Origin: Singulisphaera sp.
GTDB lineage: Bacteria; Planctomycetota; Planctomycetia; Isosphaerales; Isosphaeraceae
Direction: 5' to 3'
DNA length: 47,165 nt
Assembly (NCBI GenBank): GCA_027451445.1
Contig: DAIDJG010000040.1
Span: 1 to 47,165, forward strand
The notes below the pieces were generated by a model. That model searched no databases. It was given only the letters and a program-made list of their open reading frames with translations, and had not been told where the DNA came from. Below are positions 16,153-24,029 of the stretch, piece by piece (position 1 is the stretch's first letter; the number at the start of each line of letters is the position of its first letter). The translations under genes were made by a program, and so were the position numbers.

Positions 16153-17981
16153 ATGTCTACCTTCTGAGCGCCCTGACGGTCGTCGCCTCGTACCTGATCG
16201 GTGCGATCCCGTTCGGCTATCTGATCTTCTACGCACTCCGGGGCATCGACATCCGCACGGTCGGCTCAGGCAACATTGGTGCGACCAACGTCGGCCGCAA
16301 CCTGGGGTTCCGTTACTTTGTGCTCGTGTTCGCGCTCGACGTGGCCAAGGGATGGCTGCCGACGCATTACTTCCCACACTTCGTCCCCAAACTGCCCGAC
16401 GTGCGCGTGCTGGTCGCCTTGGCAACGATTCTGGGCCACAACTTTCCCATTTACTTGAAGTTCAAGGGCGGAAAAGGGGTCGCGACCAGCCTCGGTGCCA
16501 TCTTCGCGCTCGACCCCATCGCCAGCGGAGCGACGCTGCTGGGCGGGTTAACGGTCCTGGTGGTCACTCGGTACGTCTCGCTCGCCTCACTTACAGGCGG
16601 GCTGTTCTTCCTGTTCGTTCACTTTTCTCGGACGGAAAGCCCCTGGAGCCACGAGGAGCGAGCCATGAGCGTCTTGTCCTTTGGCCTCGTTGCGATGCTG
16701 TTCGTGCGACATCGCCAGAACCTCGTCCGCCTGGGAGCAGGCACCGAACCCAAGTTCCGATTTCGAAAGCCGAAGCCCACCGAGTCGGAGCCAACCACAC
16801 CGGGCGGTGAGGCAAACGAACCGCCGGATGGAACGAGCGACGAAGGCCCGCGACCTCCTTCAGGCAAGATCTCGTGGGCGCTCCTGATCGTCCTGGCAAT
16901 TGTGAGTTTCGGGGTTGTCGCGGGACTCTCGTTGCACGCGTCGAAGCAGGCCGTTGCCTTCGCCGGCCCGGTGGTCCTGTCGGAGGTCGCGCGCGTCGGT
17001 ACCGGTTACCAGCGAGCCGAGCGAGTGGCGTTCGCCGATCATGGCCGAGTGCTCGCGGTCACGTGTCCCCGTTACAACCGCCTCGTGCTTTATCGTGTGA
17101 GCGAGGCGGAGACGCTCGAGCCGTTCCAGGACATCGAGCTTACTGGGCGACCGGTTGCCGTCGCTGCATCTGCTGACCGCATTCGCGTCCTCGAAGCGCC
17201 TTCGGGGGACGCGCGCCACCTGGAACCGGGATGGTGGGACACGTTCGATCACCAGGGCCAAAAGGTCGGCGATCGATGTATCGCGGGCTATTATCCCGAC
17301 GACCTCGTGCTCACTTCCGACGGCCGGCATGCTCTCGTGCTCACCTCGGGCCGTGCCGAAGGGGGCGAGCATCGTCCGGCCCCTGCGCTCGAAATCTTCG
17401 CACTCGACGACGGGCCGGAGCCTCGGATCATCGGCCGGTTGACCTTCGACGAACCCCGGGACGATCCTGATCGAATCACGCTTTCTGCCTCGGCGCAATG
17501 CGCAACCGTCACGCTTCTGGGCACCGATCAGGCCGCGGCCGTGGATCTGCTGGATCTCTCAGCGCCCAAACTGATCGGCCGTACGGACCTCGTGAAGGCC
17601 GAGGTCCCCTATCCTTCCACAACCGTGGACGACGCGGTCATGATGCCCGTCTTCTCTCGAAGCGAAGCAGTCTGGGCGACATGGTCCGCAAAAGGCGGTG
17701 TGCCACCGGAGCGTCTGGTGGCCTGCACCTTGCCCCATGGCTCTGGGCTGCGACTCTACCACGTGGGCACCGGTCGTTCGCTCGGCGAGCTTACGCTGCG
17801 CGGGCCGCTCAACCTGGGCCGGATCCGCCCGACCGGGCTGGCCTTCGCTCCGGAGCGAAATCTGCTCGCACTGGCCAATCGCTCGGGGGGCGTTCATCTC
17901 ATCGAAATGCGTCTGCGCGACGATCTCGTCGTCCCTTCGACGGGCCTCGCGGACGCGCGTGGGGATGATACGAGTCATTGA
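16149..17981 (+). CDS. plsY: PlsY acyl-phosphate:glycerol-3-phosphate acyltransferase fused to a beta-propeller
   Basis: A 610-residue protein, three times the length of PlsY. Residues 1-205 are a complete PlsY: GSGNIGATNVGR at 39-50, LGHNFPIYLKFKGGKG at 95-110, and FVRHRQNLVRL near 185 as the third motif. PlsY makes lysophosphatidic acid from glycerol-3-phosphate and acyl-phosphate in the membrane. Residues 206-240 are a charged, Pro-rich linker; residues 241-262 are an extra TM helix (LLIVLAIVSFGVVAGL). From 265 to 600 comes a repeat-rich soluble domain with blades such as VAFADHGRVLAVTC, VAASADRIRVLEA, VLTSDGRHALVLTSG and GLAFAPERNLLALA, typical of WD40/YVTN-like propellers. If the added helix spans the membrane once, the propeller faces the periplasm. 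The GTG start overlaps the previous TGA by four bases. Confidence 0.9.
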   Translation: MNVYLLSALTVVASYLIGAIPFGYLIFYALRGIDIRTVGSGNIGATNVGRNLGFRYFVLVFALDVAKGWLPTHYFPHFVPKLPDVRVLVALATILGHNFPIYLKFKGGKGVATSLGAIFALDPIASGATLLGGLTVLVVTRYVSLASLTGGLFFLFVHFSRTESPWSHEERAMSVLSFGLVAMLFVRHRQNLVRLGAGTEPKFRFRKPKPTESEPTTPGGEANEPPDGTSDEGPRPPSGKISWALLIVLAIVSFGVVAGLSLHASKQAVAFAGPVVLSEVARVGTGYQRAERVAFADHGRVLAVTCPRYNRLVLYRVSEAETLEPFQDIELTGRPVAVAASADRIRVLEAPSGDARHLEPGWWDTFDHQGQKVGDRCIAGYYPDDLVLTSDGRHALVLTSGRAEGGEHRPAPALEIFALDDGPEPRIIGRLTFDEPRDDPDRITLSASAQCATVTLLGTDQAAAVDLLDLSAPKLIGRTDLVKAEVPYPSTTVDDAVMMPVFSRSEAVWATWSAKGGVPPERLVACTLPHGSGLRLYHVGTGRSLGELTLRGPLNLGRIRPTGLAFAPERNLLALANRSGGVHLIEMRLRDDLVVPSTGLADARGDDTSH

Positions 17982-18066
17982 CTGCGAGTGGAATTCCGCT
18001 ACCCGCGACGCGAACGATTCCGTTATCCTAGTGCGCTCGACCGGATCGTGATCGCGGAGACATCGC

Positions 18067-18699
18067 ATGCACAACTTGAGCGAGGGGTACGAATCCAGCG
18101 CTGCTCCGCGCCTGCGACCGCTCCACTGCCTGAGCTGCCGGCGTGAGAGTCCAGAAGGAAGCCGAGTCTGCCCCGAATGCGGGGACACGCTGATCGAGCG
18201 CGGCTTTTGCCCCGTATGCGAGGCCCCCTGGTTAATCCCGATCGGTGGCACGTGCCCGAAGCACGATGTCGACCTCATCGAGCAACCCGGCGACACCGCC
18301 CCGATCTTTGGCGGGACCGAGGTGCCCTCCTGGGTTACCGTCGCGACGTTCGCGGACGCAGCGGTCGCCGACGCTCCTCGCCTTCGACTCGAAGCCGAAG
18401 GCATCCCCACGTTCCTCGACGGCCAGCGGATGGGCAGCCTCTCCATGTATCAGGTCGCCACCGGCGGCGTAAAGCTTCAGGTCCCTGCCCCCCTCGTCGC
18501 GGATGCGCGCGTGCTGCTCAGCCAATCGTGGAGTCCTGTCGCCGTCGACGACGAGCTCGACGACGCCTGGGACGAACTCGCCCCCGAGCCCGGCGAGCGC
18601 CGACGCGTTATTATGAGGGCCGTCGTGATCTTGGTGCTGGCATCCCCGCTGGTGCTTGTTTTGCTCGGCTGGGTGTTCTCGTTGTTCACGCGCCGGTGA
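18067..18699 (+). CDS. zinc-ribbon, DUF2007 and membrane-anchor protein
   Basis: A 210-residue protein with three parts. Residues 20-60 carry CLSCRRESPEGSRVCPECG and FCPVCEAP, which form a zinc ribbon. Residues 95-155 match DUF2007: VATFADAAVADAPRLRLEAE, then GIPTFLDGQRMGS, and GGVKLQVPAPLVADARVLL; this domain is thought to have a signal-sensing role, but its ligand is unknown. The last 30 residues hold a TM helix (AVVILVLASPLVLVLLGWVF) and a basic end, so the rest should face the cytoplasm. The ATG at 18067 has GGAG seven bases upstream. It lies 85 bases after plsY and could be the last gene of that operon or have its own promoter. No partner is evident. Confidence 0.75.
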   Translation: MHNLSEGYESSAAPRLRPLHCLSCRRESPEGSRVCPECGDTLIERGFCPVCEAPWLIPIGGTCPKHDVDLIEQPGDTAPIFGGTEVPSWVTVATFADAAVADAPRLRLEAEGIPTFLDGQRMGSLSMYQVATGGVKLQVPAPLVADARVLLSQSWSPVAVDDELDDAWDELAPEPGERRRVIMRAVVILVLASPLVLVLLGWVFSLFTRR

Positions 18700-18720
18700 T
18701 GCGCCCGTCAACGAGCGGGA

Positions 18721-18829
18721 GTAGGGTGAGTCGGACCCGCCCGAGAGGGCGGGGAGGCCCTCCGGGGTGATGCGGTCGCTCTCACCGGTGGGCCTCGCGC
18801 CGCCGCGCGGCGTTCCGACCCACCCTACG
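18721..18829. repeat. TAGGGTG-type palindromic element
   Basis: The left end GTAGGGTGAGTCGGAC (18721-18736) pairs with the right end TTCCGACCCACCCTAC (about 18813-18828). Inside, CCCGCCCGAGAGGGCGGGG forms a second hairpin. It sits between the convergent 18067 and 18852 genes, a usual place for such elements; it could also help to end transcription, though no T-run is present. Confidence 0.6.
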
Positions 18830-18851
18830 CGAGACGCACCCGAGCACCGCT

Positions 18852-19628
18852 CTATGCGTCTTTCGGCTTCGGCTGATACGCCAGCCAGAGCGCACGAAAA
18901 TACCGAAGGACTCGCTCCGGATCACTACTCTCAGGGATCTCGGCCAGGGTGTATCCCTGATAGCCGACGTCATTCAGGAGCGAGAACAGCTCGCGCCAGG
19001 GATAGGTCTCATCGGTCAGGTCGCGCAGGTGTACCTCCCGGATCTTGGGACCGACCAGTGCGAAATTCTCGCGTACGGACCCGTTCTTAACGTCGGTCGG
19101 GTTCGAGTTCCAGCACGTGTAGACGTTGGGATGGTCGGCATAGGTCATGATCTTGGCGAAATTCGGTACCTCCTGCGTGATTCCGCCATGCACTTCAACG
19201 CGAATCTCAACGCCAAAGCCCGTCGCGTCCTCGCCGACCTCGTGAAGGGCTTCGCCAATCCGGCGCAGCGTGGCGTCGAGGTCGGCTCCTTTGGGGATGC
19301 CATTGGGGCGGACCTTCACGCCGGGCGAACCAATGTCGTGCGCCAGTCGCACGTACTCCTTGGTTCCTTCGATGTTCTTCCGCACAACGGCCGGATCGGT
19401 TGACTGATACTCGAACGCACTCCCCAGACCTGCCAGCTCGATCGGTGAATCGTCGAACCGCTTCCGGATCTCCTGGCGCTCGTCTTTGGTCAGGTTCACC
19501 TCGACCTTGTGGGCGTGCGTGGTCCTGAGTTCCACACCTTGATACCCCAGCATCTCCAGCCGCTTGAGGATCGTCGGCAGGTCCCAATCTTTGGCGATGT
19601 TGTACGTCACGATCCCCAGTTGCATCAT
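18852..19628 (-). CDS. sugar phosphate isomerase/epimerase (xylose-isomerase-like TIM barrel)
   Basis: A 258-residue protein of the AP_endonuc_2/xylose isomerase-like superfamily. Seen: MMQLGIVTYNIAKDWDLPTI at the N-terminus, LEMLGYQGVELRTTHAHKVE, GVKVRPNGIP, EIRVEVHGGIT, VYTCWNSNPTD, EVHLRDLTDETYPW and YQGYTLAEIPESSDP. In the family the Glu and His residues of these strands bind a divalent metal. Planctomycetes carry many such genes, used in sugar and inositol breakdown, but the exact substrate is not known. The double ATG at 19623-19628 is chosen as start because upstream codons look non-coding; longer frames run to 19739. No twin-arginine leader is present, so it should be cytoplasmic. The next gene upstream is separated by a strong hairpin. 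Confidence 0.8.
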   Translation of the reverse strand: MMQLGIVTYNIAKDWDLPTILKRLEMLGYQGVELRTTHAHKVEVNLTKDERQEIRKRFDDSPIELAGLGSAFEYQSTDPAVVRKNIEGTKEYVRLAHDIGSPGVKVRPNGIPKGADLDATLRRIGEALHEVGEDATGFGVEIRVEVHGGITQEVPNFAKIMTYADHPNVYTCWNSNPTDVKNGSVRENFALVGPKIREVHLRDLTDETYPWRELFSLLNDVGYQGYTLAEIPESSDPERVLRYFRALWLAYQPKPKDA

Positions 19629-19784
19629 CGGACCGGCCCTCTCGGATGGATCAACGGCAGCGGAGCAACTCATGAAAGTCGCCCGTACTGTCGCTGATCG
19701 GATCGCGCCACGCAAGCGACGAGCGCTGGAAGTTCCCACACTTTTCGAGCTGCGGAAAGCGTGGTTCGCCGGTGATCAGACATC

Positions 19785-19841
19785 GATAGTCGACTTTCGC
19801 TCCGCGAAAGATTTTCTTTCGCGGAGCGAAAGTCGACTATC
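19785..19841. terminator. perfect 26-base-pair hairpin, candidate bidirectional terminator
   Basis: 19785-19810 is the exact reverse complement of 19816-19841, with the five-base loop ATTTT. The arm includes TAGTCGACTTTCGCTCCGCG. It lies between two genes on the minus strand, after the stop of DUF1501. The stem is far longer than an ordinary rho-independent terminator and has no U-run, so it may instead be a mobile palindrome. Confidence 0.55.
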
Positions 19842-19891
19842 AATGCGCTGTTGATGTTTGCAATCGCGTCGGGCGAGGGCTGCCGCCTCGA

Positions 19892-21253
19892 TCAGACGAG
19901 TTCCTCAATCGGCTGCCCCGTCGAGCCGATGCTGACGGGCCGGCCATTCCGATTCACGAACTTCGTCTCCGGGTCGATCCCCATCTGGCGATAGAGAGTC
20001 ACCAGGAAATCCTGTGGCGTCACCGGCCGATCCCTGGGGATCTCACCGCGTGCGTTCGACGAGCCGATTACCCGGCCCTGAGCGAAGCCGCCCCCCGCGA
20101 CGAGGACGCTCATCACCTCGCCCCAGTGGTCGCGCCCTGGGACAGGGTCCGCACCCGGAACGCCCCCCGTGTTCAGCCGAGGAGTGCGCCCGAACTCGCC
20201 CATGACGATCACCACCGTCGAATCGAGCAAACCTCGCAACTGCAAGTCTTCGACCAGGCTACCGATGGCGTTATCGAGGATCGGCAAGACGGTCTTCATT
20301 CCGCGCTCAAGGCTGGAATGGAAATCCCAACCGCTGAACGTCAGCGTGACGAACCGTACGCCCGCCTCGACCAGCCGCCGCGCCATCAAGGCGCTTTGAC
20401 CCCACTGGTGACGGCCGTAGCGGTCGCGGAGACGCGGCTCCTCGCGGCGGATGTCGAAGGCCTCGCGCGCGGCCGGGCTCGTAACCAGCGAGAAGGCGTC
20501 TTGTGTGAAGCGGTCCAACCCATCCATCAAGCCCGACGCGTCGACGTCACGCCGGGCGTTATCGAAGGACGCGAGCAATCCGCGACGCCCGTCGATCCGG
20601 ACAGGATTCACCCCCGCGGGAGGCGCGAGGTTCGCGACCTGATAGCCGTCGTTGTTCGGGTCGCCATCCGCGGAGAAGGGATTGTGGGCAACGCCGAGAT
20701 ACGCTCCGCCGTGGTAGCCGGGGACCAGCCCAACCGAATGCGTGTTCGGCAAGCCGACGTATGCCGGCATCCCTGGTTTGCGTGCACCCTTGAGCTTGGT
20801 AATGATCGACCCCGCCGAGGGATACTGGGGCGCGAGGTTCACGGCATTCGAGCCGAGATATCCCGTCAACATCCAGTGGGCCGCCGCGAAGTGGTCGCCG
20901 TTGTTGTGGTGCATCGAGCGGATGATGGCCATCTTATCCATCAACCGCGCGTGATAGGGGAGCAGCTCCGAAACCTGGATCCCCGGCACATTTGTGCTCA
21001 TGGGCTTCAGCGGTCCGCGAAACTCCGCCGGCGCATCGGGCTTGGGATCGTACGTCTCGTGCTGCGGCGGACCACCGTCGAGCCAGACGAGGATGACCGA
21101 GAGGTCGCGCGAGTCCGACACCGATCCGATGGCTTTTGCGCGCAGCAGGTCTGCGAGGCTCAAGCCTGAGAACCCAAGCACTCCGGCTTTCAGGAAGTTC
21201 CTGCGACTGACGCCGTCACAACTGTGGTACGGCCGGCCAACCAGTTCGATCAT
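19892..21253 (-). CDS. DUF1501 protein
   Basis: A 453-residue DUF1501 protein, typical of Planctomycetes and Verrucomicrobia. The N-terminus has SRRNFLKAGVLGFSGLSLAD, a Tat-like twin-arginine leader, so export is likely. Seen in the mature part: VILVWLDGGPPQHETYDPKP near residue 55, SMHHNNGDHFAAAHWMLTGY, FVTLTFSGWDFHS and VVIVMGEFGRTPRLN, which resemble the alkaline-phosphatase/sulfatase fold with metal-binding Asp and His residues; no phosphatase activity is established for the family. Start ATG 21253, with GAGG nine bases upstream. It follows the DUF1549/DUF1553 gene by 46 bases, the usual pair order, and the two are thought to act together in the breakdown of complex organic polymers. Confidence 0.9.
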   Translation of the reverse strand: MIELVGRPYHSCDGVSRRNFLKAGVLGFSGLSLADLLRAKAIGSVSDSRDLSVILVWLDGGPPQHETYDPKPDAPAEFRGPLKPMSTNVPGIQVSELLPYHARLMDKMAIIRSMHHNNGDHFAAAHWMLTGYLGSNAVNLAPQYPSAGSIITKLKGARKPGMPAYVGLPNTHSVGLVPGYHGGAYLGVAHNPFSADGDPNNDGYQVANLAPPAGVNPVRIDGRRGLLASFDNARRDVDASGLMDGLDRFTQDAFSLVTSPAAREAFDIRREEPRLRDRYGRHQWGQSALMARRLVEAGVRFVTLTFSGWDFHSSLERGMKTVLPILDNAIGSLVEDLQLRGLLDSTVVIVMGEFGRTPRLNTGGVPGADPVPGRDHWGEVMSVLVAGGGFAQGRVIGSSNARGEIPRDRPVTPQDFLVTLYRQMGIDPETKFVNRNGRPVSIGSTGQPIEELV

Positions 21254-21299
21254 GGGAGGGGTCCTCGAAACCGGTTTACTTAATGGTGCGTTCCAGCGC

Positions 21300-23795
21300 T
21301 CAGTCGTTGAACTGAAATTCCTTCGCGTTGATGAGCGCCCAGAGGATGTCCTCGATCGCTTCACGTTTCTTGTCGGGGTGGGCCGCCAGGTGGTGGAGTG
21401 CACTGGCAGTCTCGCTGCTGCTGGGAGCGCGACCAAACGCCGCCCAGAACAGTTCATCGATCTTCTGTTCGTCGGGTCGAGCCGTATCCTTGGTCAAGGC
21501 TTCGGCTCGTCCACCGGCGGCGGCGAGCTTGCCCTGGACTTCGCCGGAGTTGAGCAGCATCAGGCTTTGACCCAGGCTGGCGTCGGAGACGCGCTCGCAT
21601 TCGCAAGGCGTGTCACGCTTGGGACGGCCGAAGGTGTCGAGGAACGCCGAAGCGACGCTCTCGTCCGGTAATTCAATCGCACGCGTGCCGGCGGGCAAGC
21701 CGCCGAACGCTGTCGGCACCCCGGTGACCTCCGCGATGGCGTCGAGCAACACCTCAGCGCCCATCCGCTTCGGGTAATGGCGGGCAAAGCTCTGCTTATC
21801 CTTGGCGTTGTACTCGTTCGGAACGCTCGAAAGGCCGTAAGTCCGGCTCGTGCAGATCGTCTTGATCAGGTGCTTGAGGTTGTACCCGCTCTTGACGAAG
21901 TCGGCAGAGAGGGCGTCGAGCAACTCAGGATTGGAGGCCGGATTCGTCAGCCGCAGATCGTCGAGCGGCTCGGCGACGCCTCGTCCGAAGAAGTGCGCCC
22001 AGTAGCGATTGACCAGCGCCTTCGCAAAGAACGGGTTCTTGGGGTCGGCCATCCAGTCGACCAGCTTCTGACGAGGGTCGACCGTCGAGGCAACGGTGAT
22101 GACGTCGCCGCCGAGTCCCTTGGGTGCCATGACCTGACCGGTCTTCGGGTGCGAAACGGAACCCGTCCGCGCCGTGAAGATCACCTCGTCGTCGCGCCCG
22201 GCCCTCTGGCCGTGCGTCGAGGGCTTACGGCCGACGCGTGCAAAGAAAGCGGCGAAGCCGTAGTAATCGTCCTGGCTCCACTTTTCGAACGGATGGTGGT
22301 GACACTTGGCGCACTGGAGACGCATGCCCAGGAAGACCTGCGCGGTGTCGTCGACGAACGCGTCGGTCGCCCGGATCCGGCGATACCACTGCACTGGCGG
22401 GGCGGTCTCTGGCGTACCGTTCGCGGCGAGGATCGCACGGACGAACTGATCGTAGGGCACGTTGCGGGCGAGGCTGCCGCGGATCCAGTCGTAGAACGTG
22501 TACGTCCCGCGCTGGTGCATCACGTTGTTTTCGCGCTTATTGCGCAGAATGTCGGCCCACTTCACCGCGAAGAAGGACGCATATTCCGGCCGGTCGAGCA
22601 GGCGGTCGACCAGCTTTTCACGCTTCTTCGGATCGGAGTCGGCGATGAACGCTTTGACTTCGTCGGGCTTGGGGAGCGTCCCGAGGATGTCGAGCGAGGC
22701 GCGGCGGATGAACTCGGCGTCGGTGCACATCTCCGACGGCACGATCCCGAGCGCCTTCCACTGTTTCAGGGTCGCGGCATCAATAAGGTTGTCGGTGGGG
22801 AAGTCGGGATAGGCCGTGATGGTCACTCCCAGCGGCACCGTCGCGCGGAAGACGGCCACCTGGCCCTGGTAGCGTGCCATGATCGCCGCCTGGCCGGACA
22901 GCGTGCGCGTCTCGACAACCCCACCCTCAGCCACGGAGGCGACCTCCGTGTCATTCGACTGGTACTGCGCCCAGCGGGTCACATCCTCGGTGGTCCCATC
23001 CGTGTAATGGGCCGTGACGACAACTTGCTGCGCGCTGCCACGTGCGAGGACGCGAGTCTCCGGATAGACCTCGATGCGAGCCACGCTCGGATCGGTCGCC
23101 TTGCCAACCGGCATCCCCGCCGCGATCCAGCGGGCGATGAGGCGATACTCGTGCGACCCGGGCTCGAGCCTTCGGCCTCCCCCGTGAGGCACCTTGGCCG
23201 TCCCCTTTAAGAGCAGGAGGCTCTGGTCCGGCACCGTCGGGAAGAGCCGACGGCCCCGCCCTTCCTTGACAAGCGTCTCATAGTCGAACTGGGGCTCAAA
23301 CCCGAGCAGGCTGAGCCGGAACCCGTTCTGACCACTGGCCTTACCGTGGCAACCGCCCGAGTTGCAGCCCAGCTTCGTGAAGATCGGCACAACCTGGTTG
23401 CCGAAGTGGACCGGCACGCCCGCGGCGAACTCTTTGACCGTGACGGGCACCTTCGCTTCAAGCTTGCCAACACGAACCGTAATGGTCGCCGTCCCATCCC
23501 CCTGGGCGGTGATGGTTCCGGACTTGTCCACAGTCGCGACTTTCGGATCCGAGCTGAGGAATGCCGCCGTTCCAGTCACGTCCAGCAGCTTCGCGTCGGC
23601 CGTCGGCCCTTCGACCGCAATCTGCTGGACCGAGTCCGGCCCGCGCAGGGTCGCTTCCGCCGGCACCACCTTCAGCGACTGAACTGCAGGTGATTCGGCT
23701 CTCAACGCGCTGCCGGCGGCCAATAACCCGAGGCCAACAAGGAACCGGAGCGCACGCGCGCCTTCGCGCGCCCGGGCCGTCCCAAGTCGTCGCAT
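21300..23795 (-). CDS. DUF1549/DUF1553 protein with Ig-like and cytochrome-like motifs
   Basis: An 831-residue exported protein. After a signal peptide (LRFLVGLGLLAAGSALRA) comes an Ig-like domain of the BIG2 type (SLKVVPAEATL, FLSSDPKVATVDKSGTITAQ), then the PSCyt-like segment IFTKLGCNSGGCHGKASGQN, in which a CxxxCH is near a classical CxxCH. A second Ig-like repeat (SNDTEVASVAEGGVV) leads to DUF1549 (TDAEFIRRASLDILGTLPKP), CAKCHHHPFEKWSQDDYYGF with a CxxCH haem-binding motif, and DUF1553 to the end (VNRYWAHFFGRGVAEPLDD; RMGAEVLLDAIAEVTG). Start ATG 23795 with GAGGAG eight bases upstream. Function is not established; the planctomycete family is linked to extracellular polymer use. Confidence 0.92.
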   Translation of the reverse strand: MRRLGTARAREGARALRFLVGLGLLAAGSALRAESPAVQSLKVVPAEATLRGPDSVQQIAVEGPTADAKLLDVTGTAAFLSSDPKVATVDKSGTITAQGDGTATITVRVGKLEAKVPVTVKEFAAGVPVHFGNQVVPIFTKLGCNSGGCHGKASGQNGFRLSLLGFEPQFDYETLVKEGRGRRLFPTVPDQSLLLLKGTAKVPHGGGRRLEPGSHEYRLIARWIAAGMPVGKATDPSVARIEVYPETRVLARGSAQQVVVTAHYTDGTTEDVTRWAQYQSNDTEVASVAEGGVVETRTLSGQAAIMARYQGQVAVFRATVPLGVTITAYPDFPTDNLIDAATLKQWKALGIVPSEMCTDAEFIRRASLDILGTLPKPDEVKAFIADSDPKKREKLVDRLLDRPEYASFFAVKWADILRNKRENNVMHQRGTYTFYDWIRGSLARNVPYDQFVRAILAANGTPETAPPVQWYRRIRATDAFVDDTAQVFLGMRLQCAKCHHHPFEKWSQDDYYGFAAFFARVGRKPSTHGQRAGRDDEVIFTARTGSVSHPKTGQVMAPKGLGGDVITVASTVDPRQKLVDWMADPKNPFFAKALVNRYWAHFFGRGVAEPLDDLRLTNPASNPELLDALSADFVKSGYNLKHLIKTICTSRTYGLSSVPNEYNAKDKQSFARHYPKRMGAEVLLDAIAEVTGVPTAFGGLPAGTRAIELPDESVASAFLDTFGRPKRDTPCECERVSDASLGQSLMLLNSGEVQGKLAAAGGRAEALTKDTARPDEQKIDELFWAAFGRAPSSSETASALHHLAAHPDKKREAIEDILWALINAKEFQFND

Positions 23796-24029
23796 CGTGT
23801 CGTCTCCTCAAGTCGGTCAACGCGCGTTCTGAACCGGGCGGACAGAAGGCGCAGGGCGGTAGTTGTACGGCAAGATTCACCGTTCAAGTTTACCACCCAT
23901 GCGGGCGTGCCACAACGCAGTTGTTAAATCTTTTTTTGACCTTCGAGCGGGCGTCGAAAGTGGAGAGGCGATCCCGACCTGCGATCGCCCATCCATCATT
24001 CCCGTCGTCTCACGATCCGGCGGTCCCGC

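Noticed and set aside
21777-23210. 477-residue plus-strand frame
   Set aside because: Shadow of the DUF1549/DUF1553 gene, which has clear domains.
23796-24029. Terminator after the YfhO-type gene near the run of T at 23931-23937
   Set aside because: On the minus strand the run reads as A after the weak hairpin, so it does not fit a rho-independent terminator.
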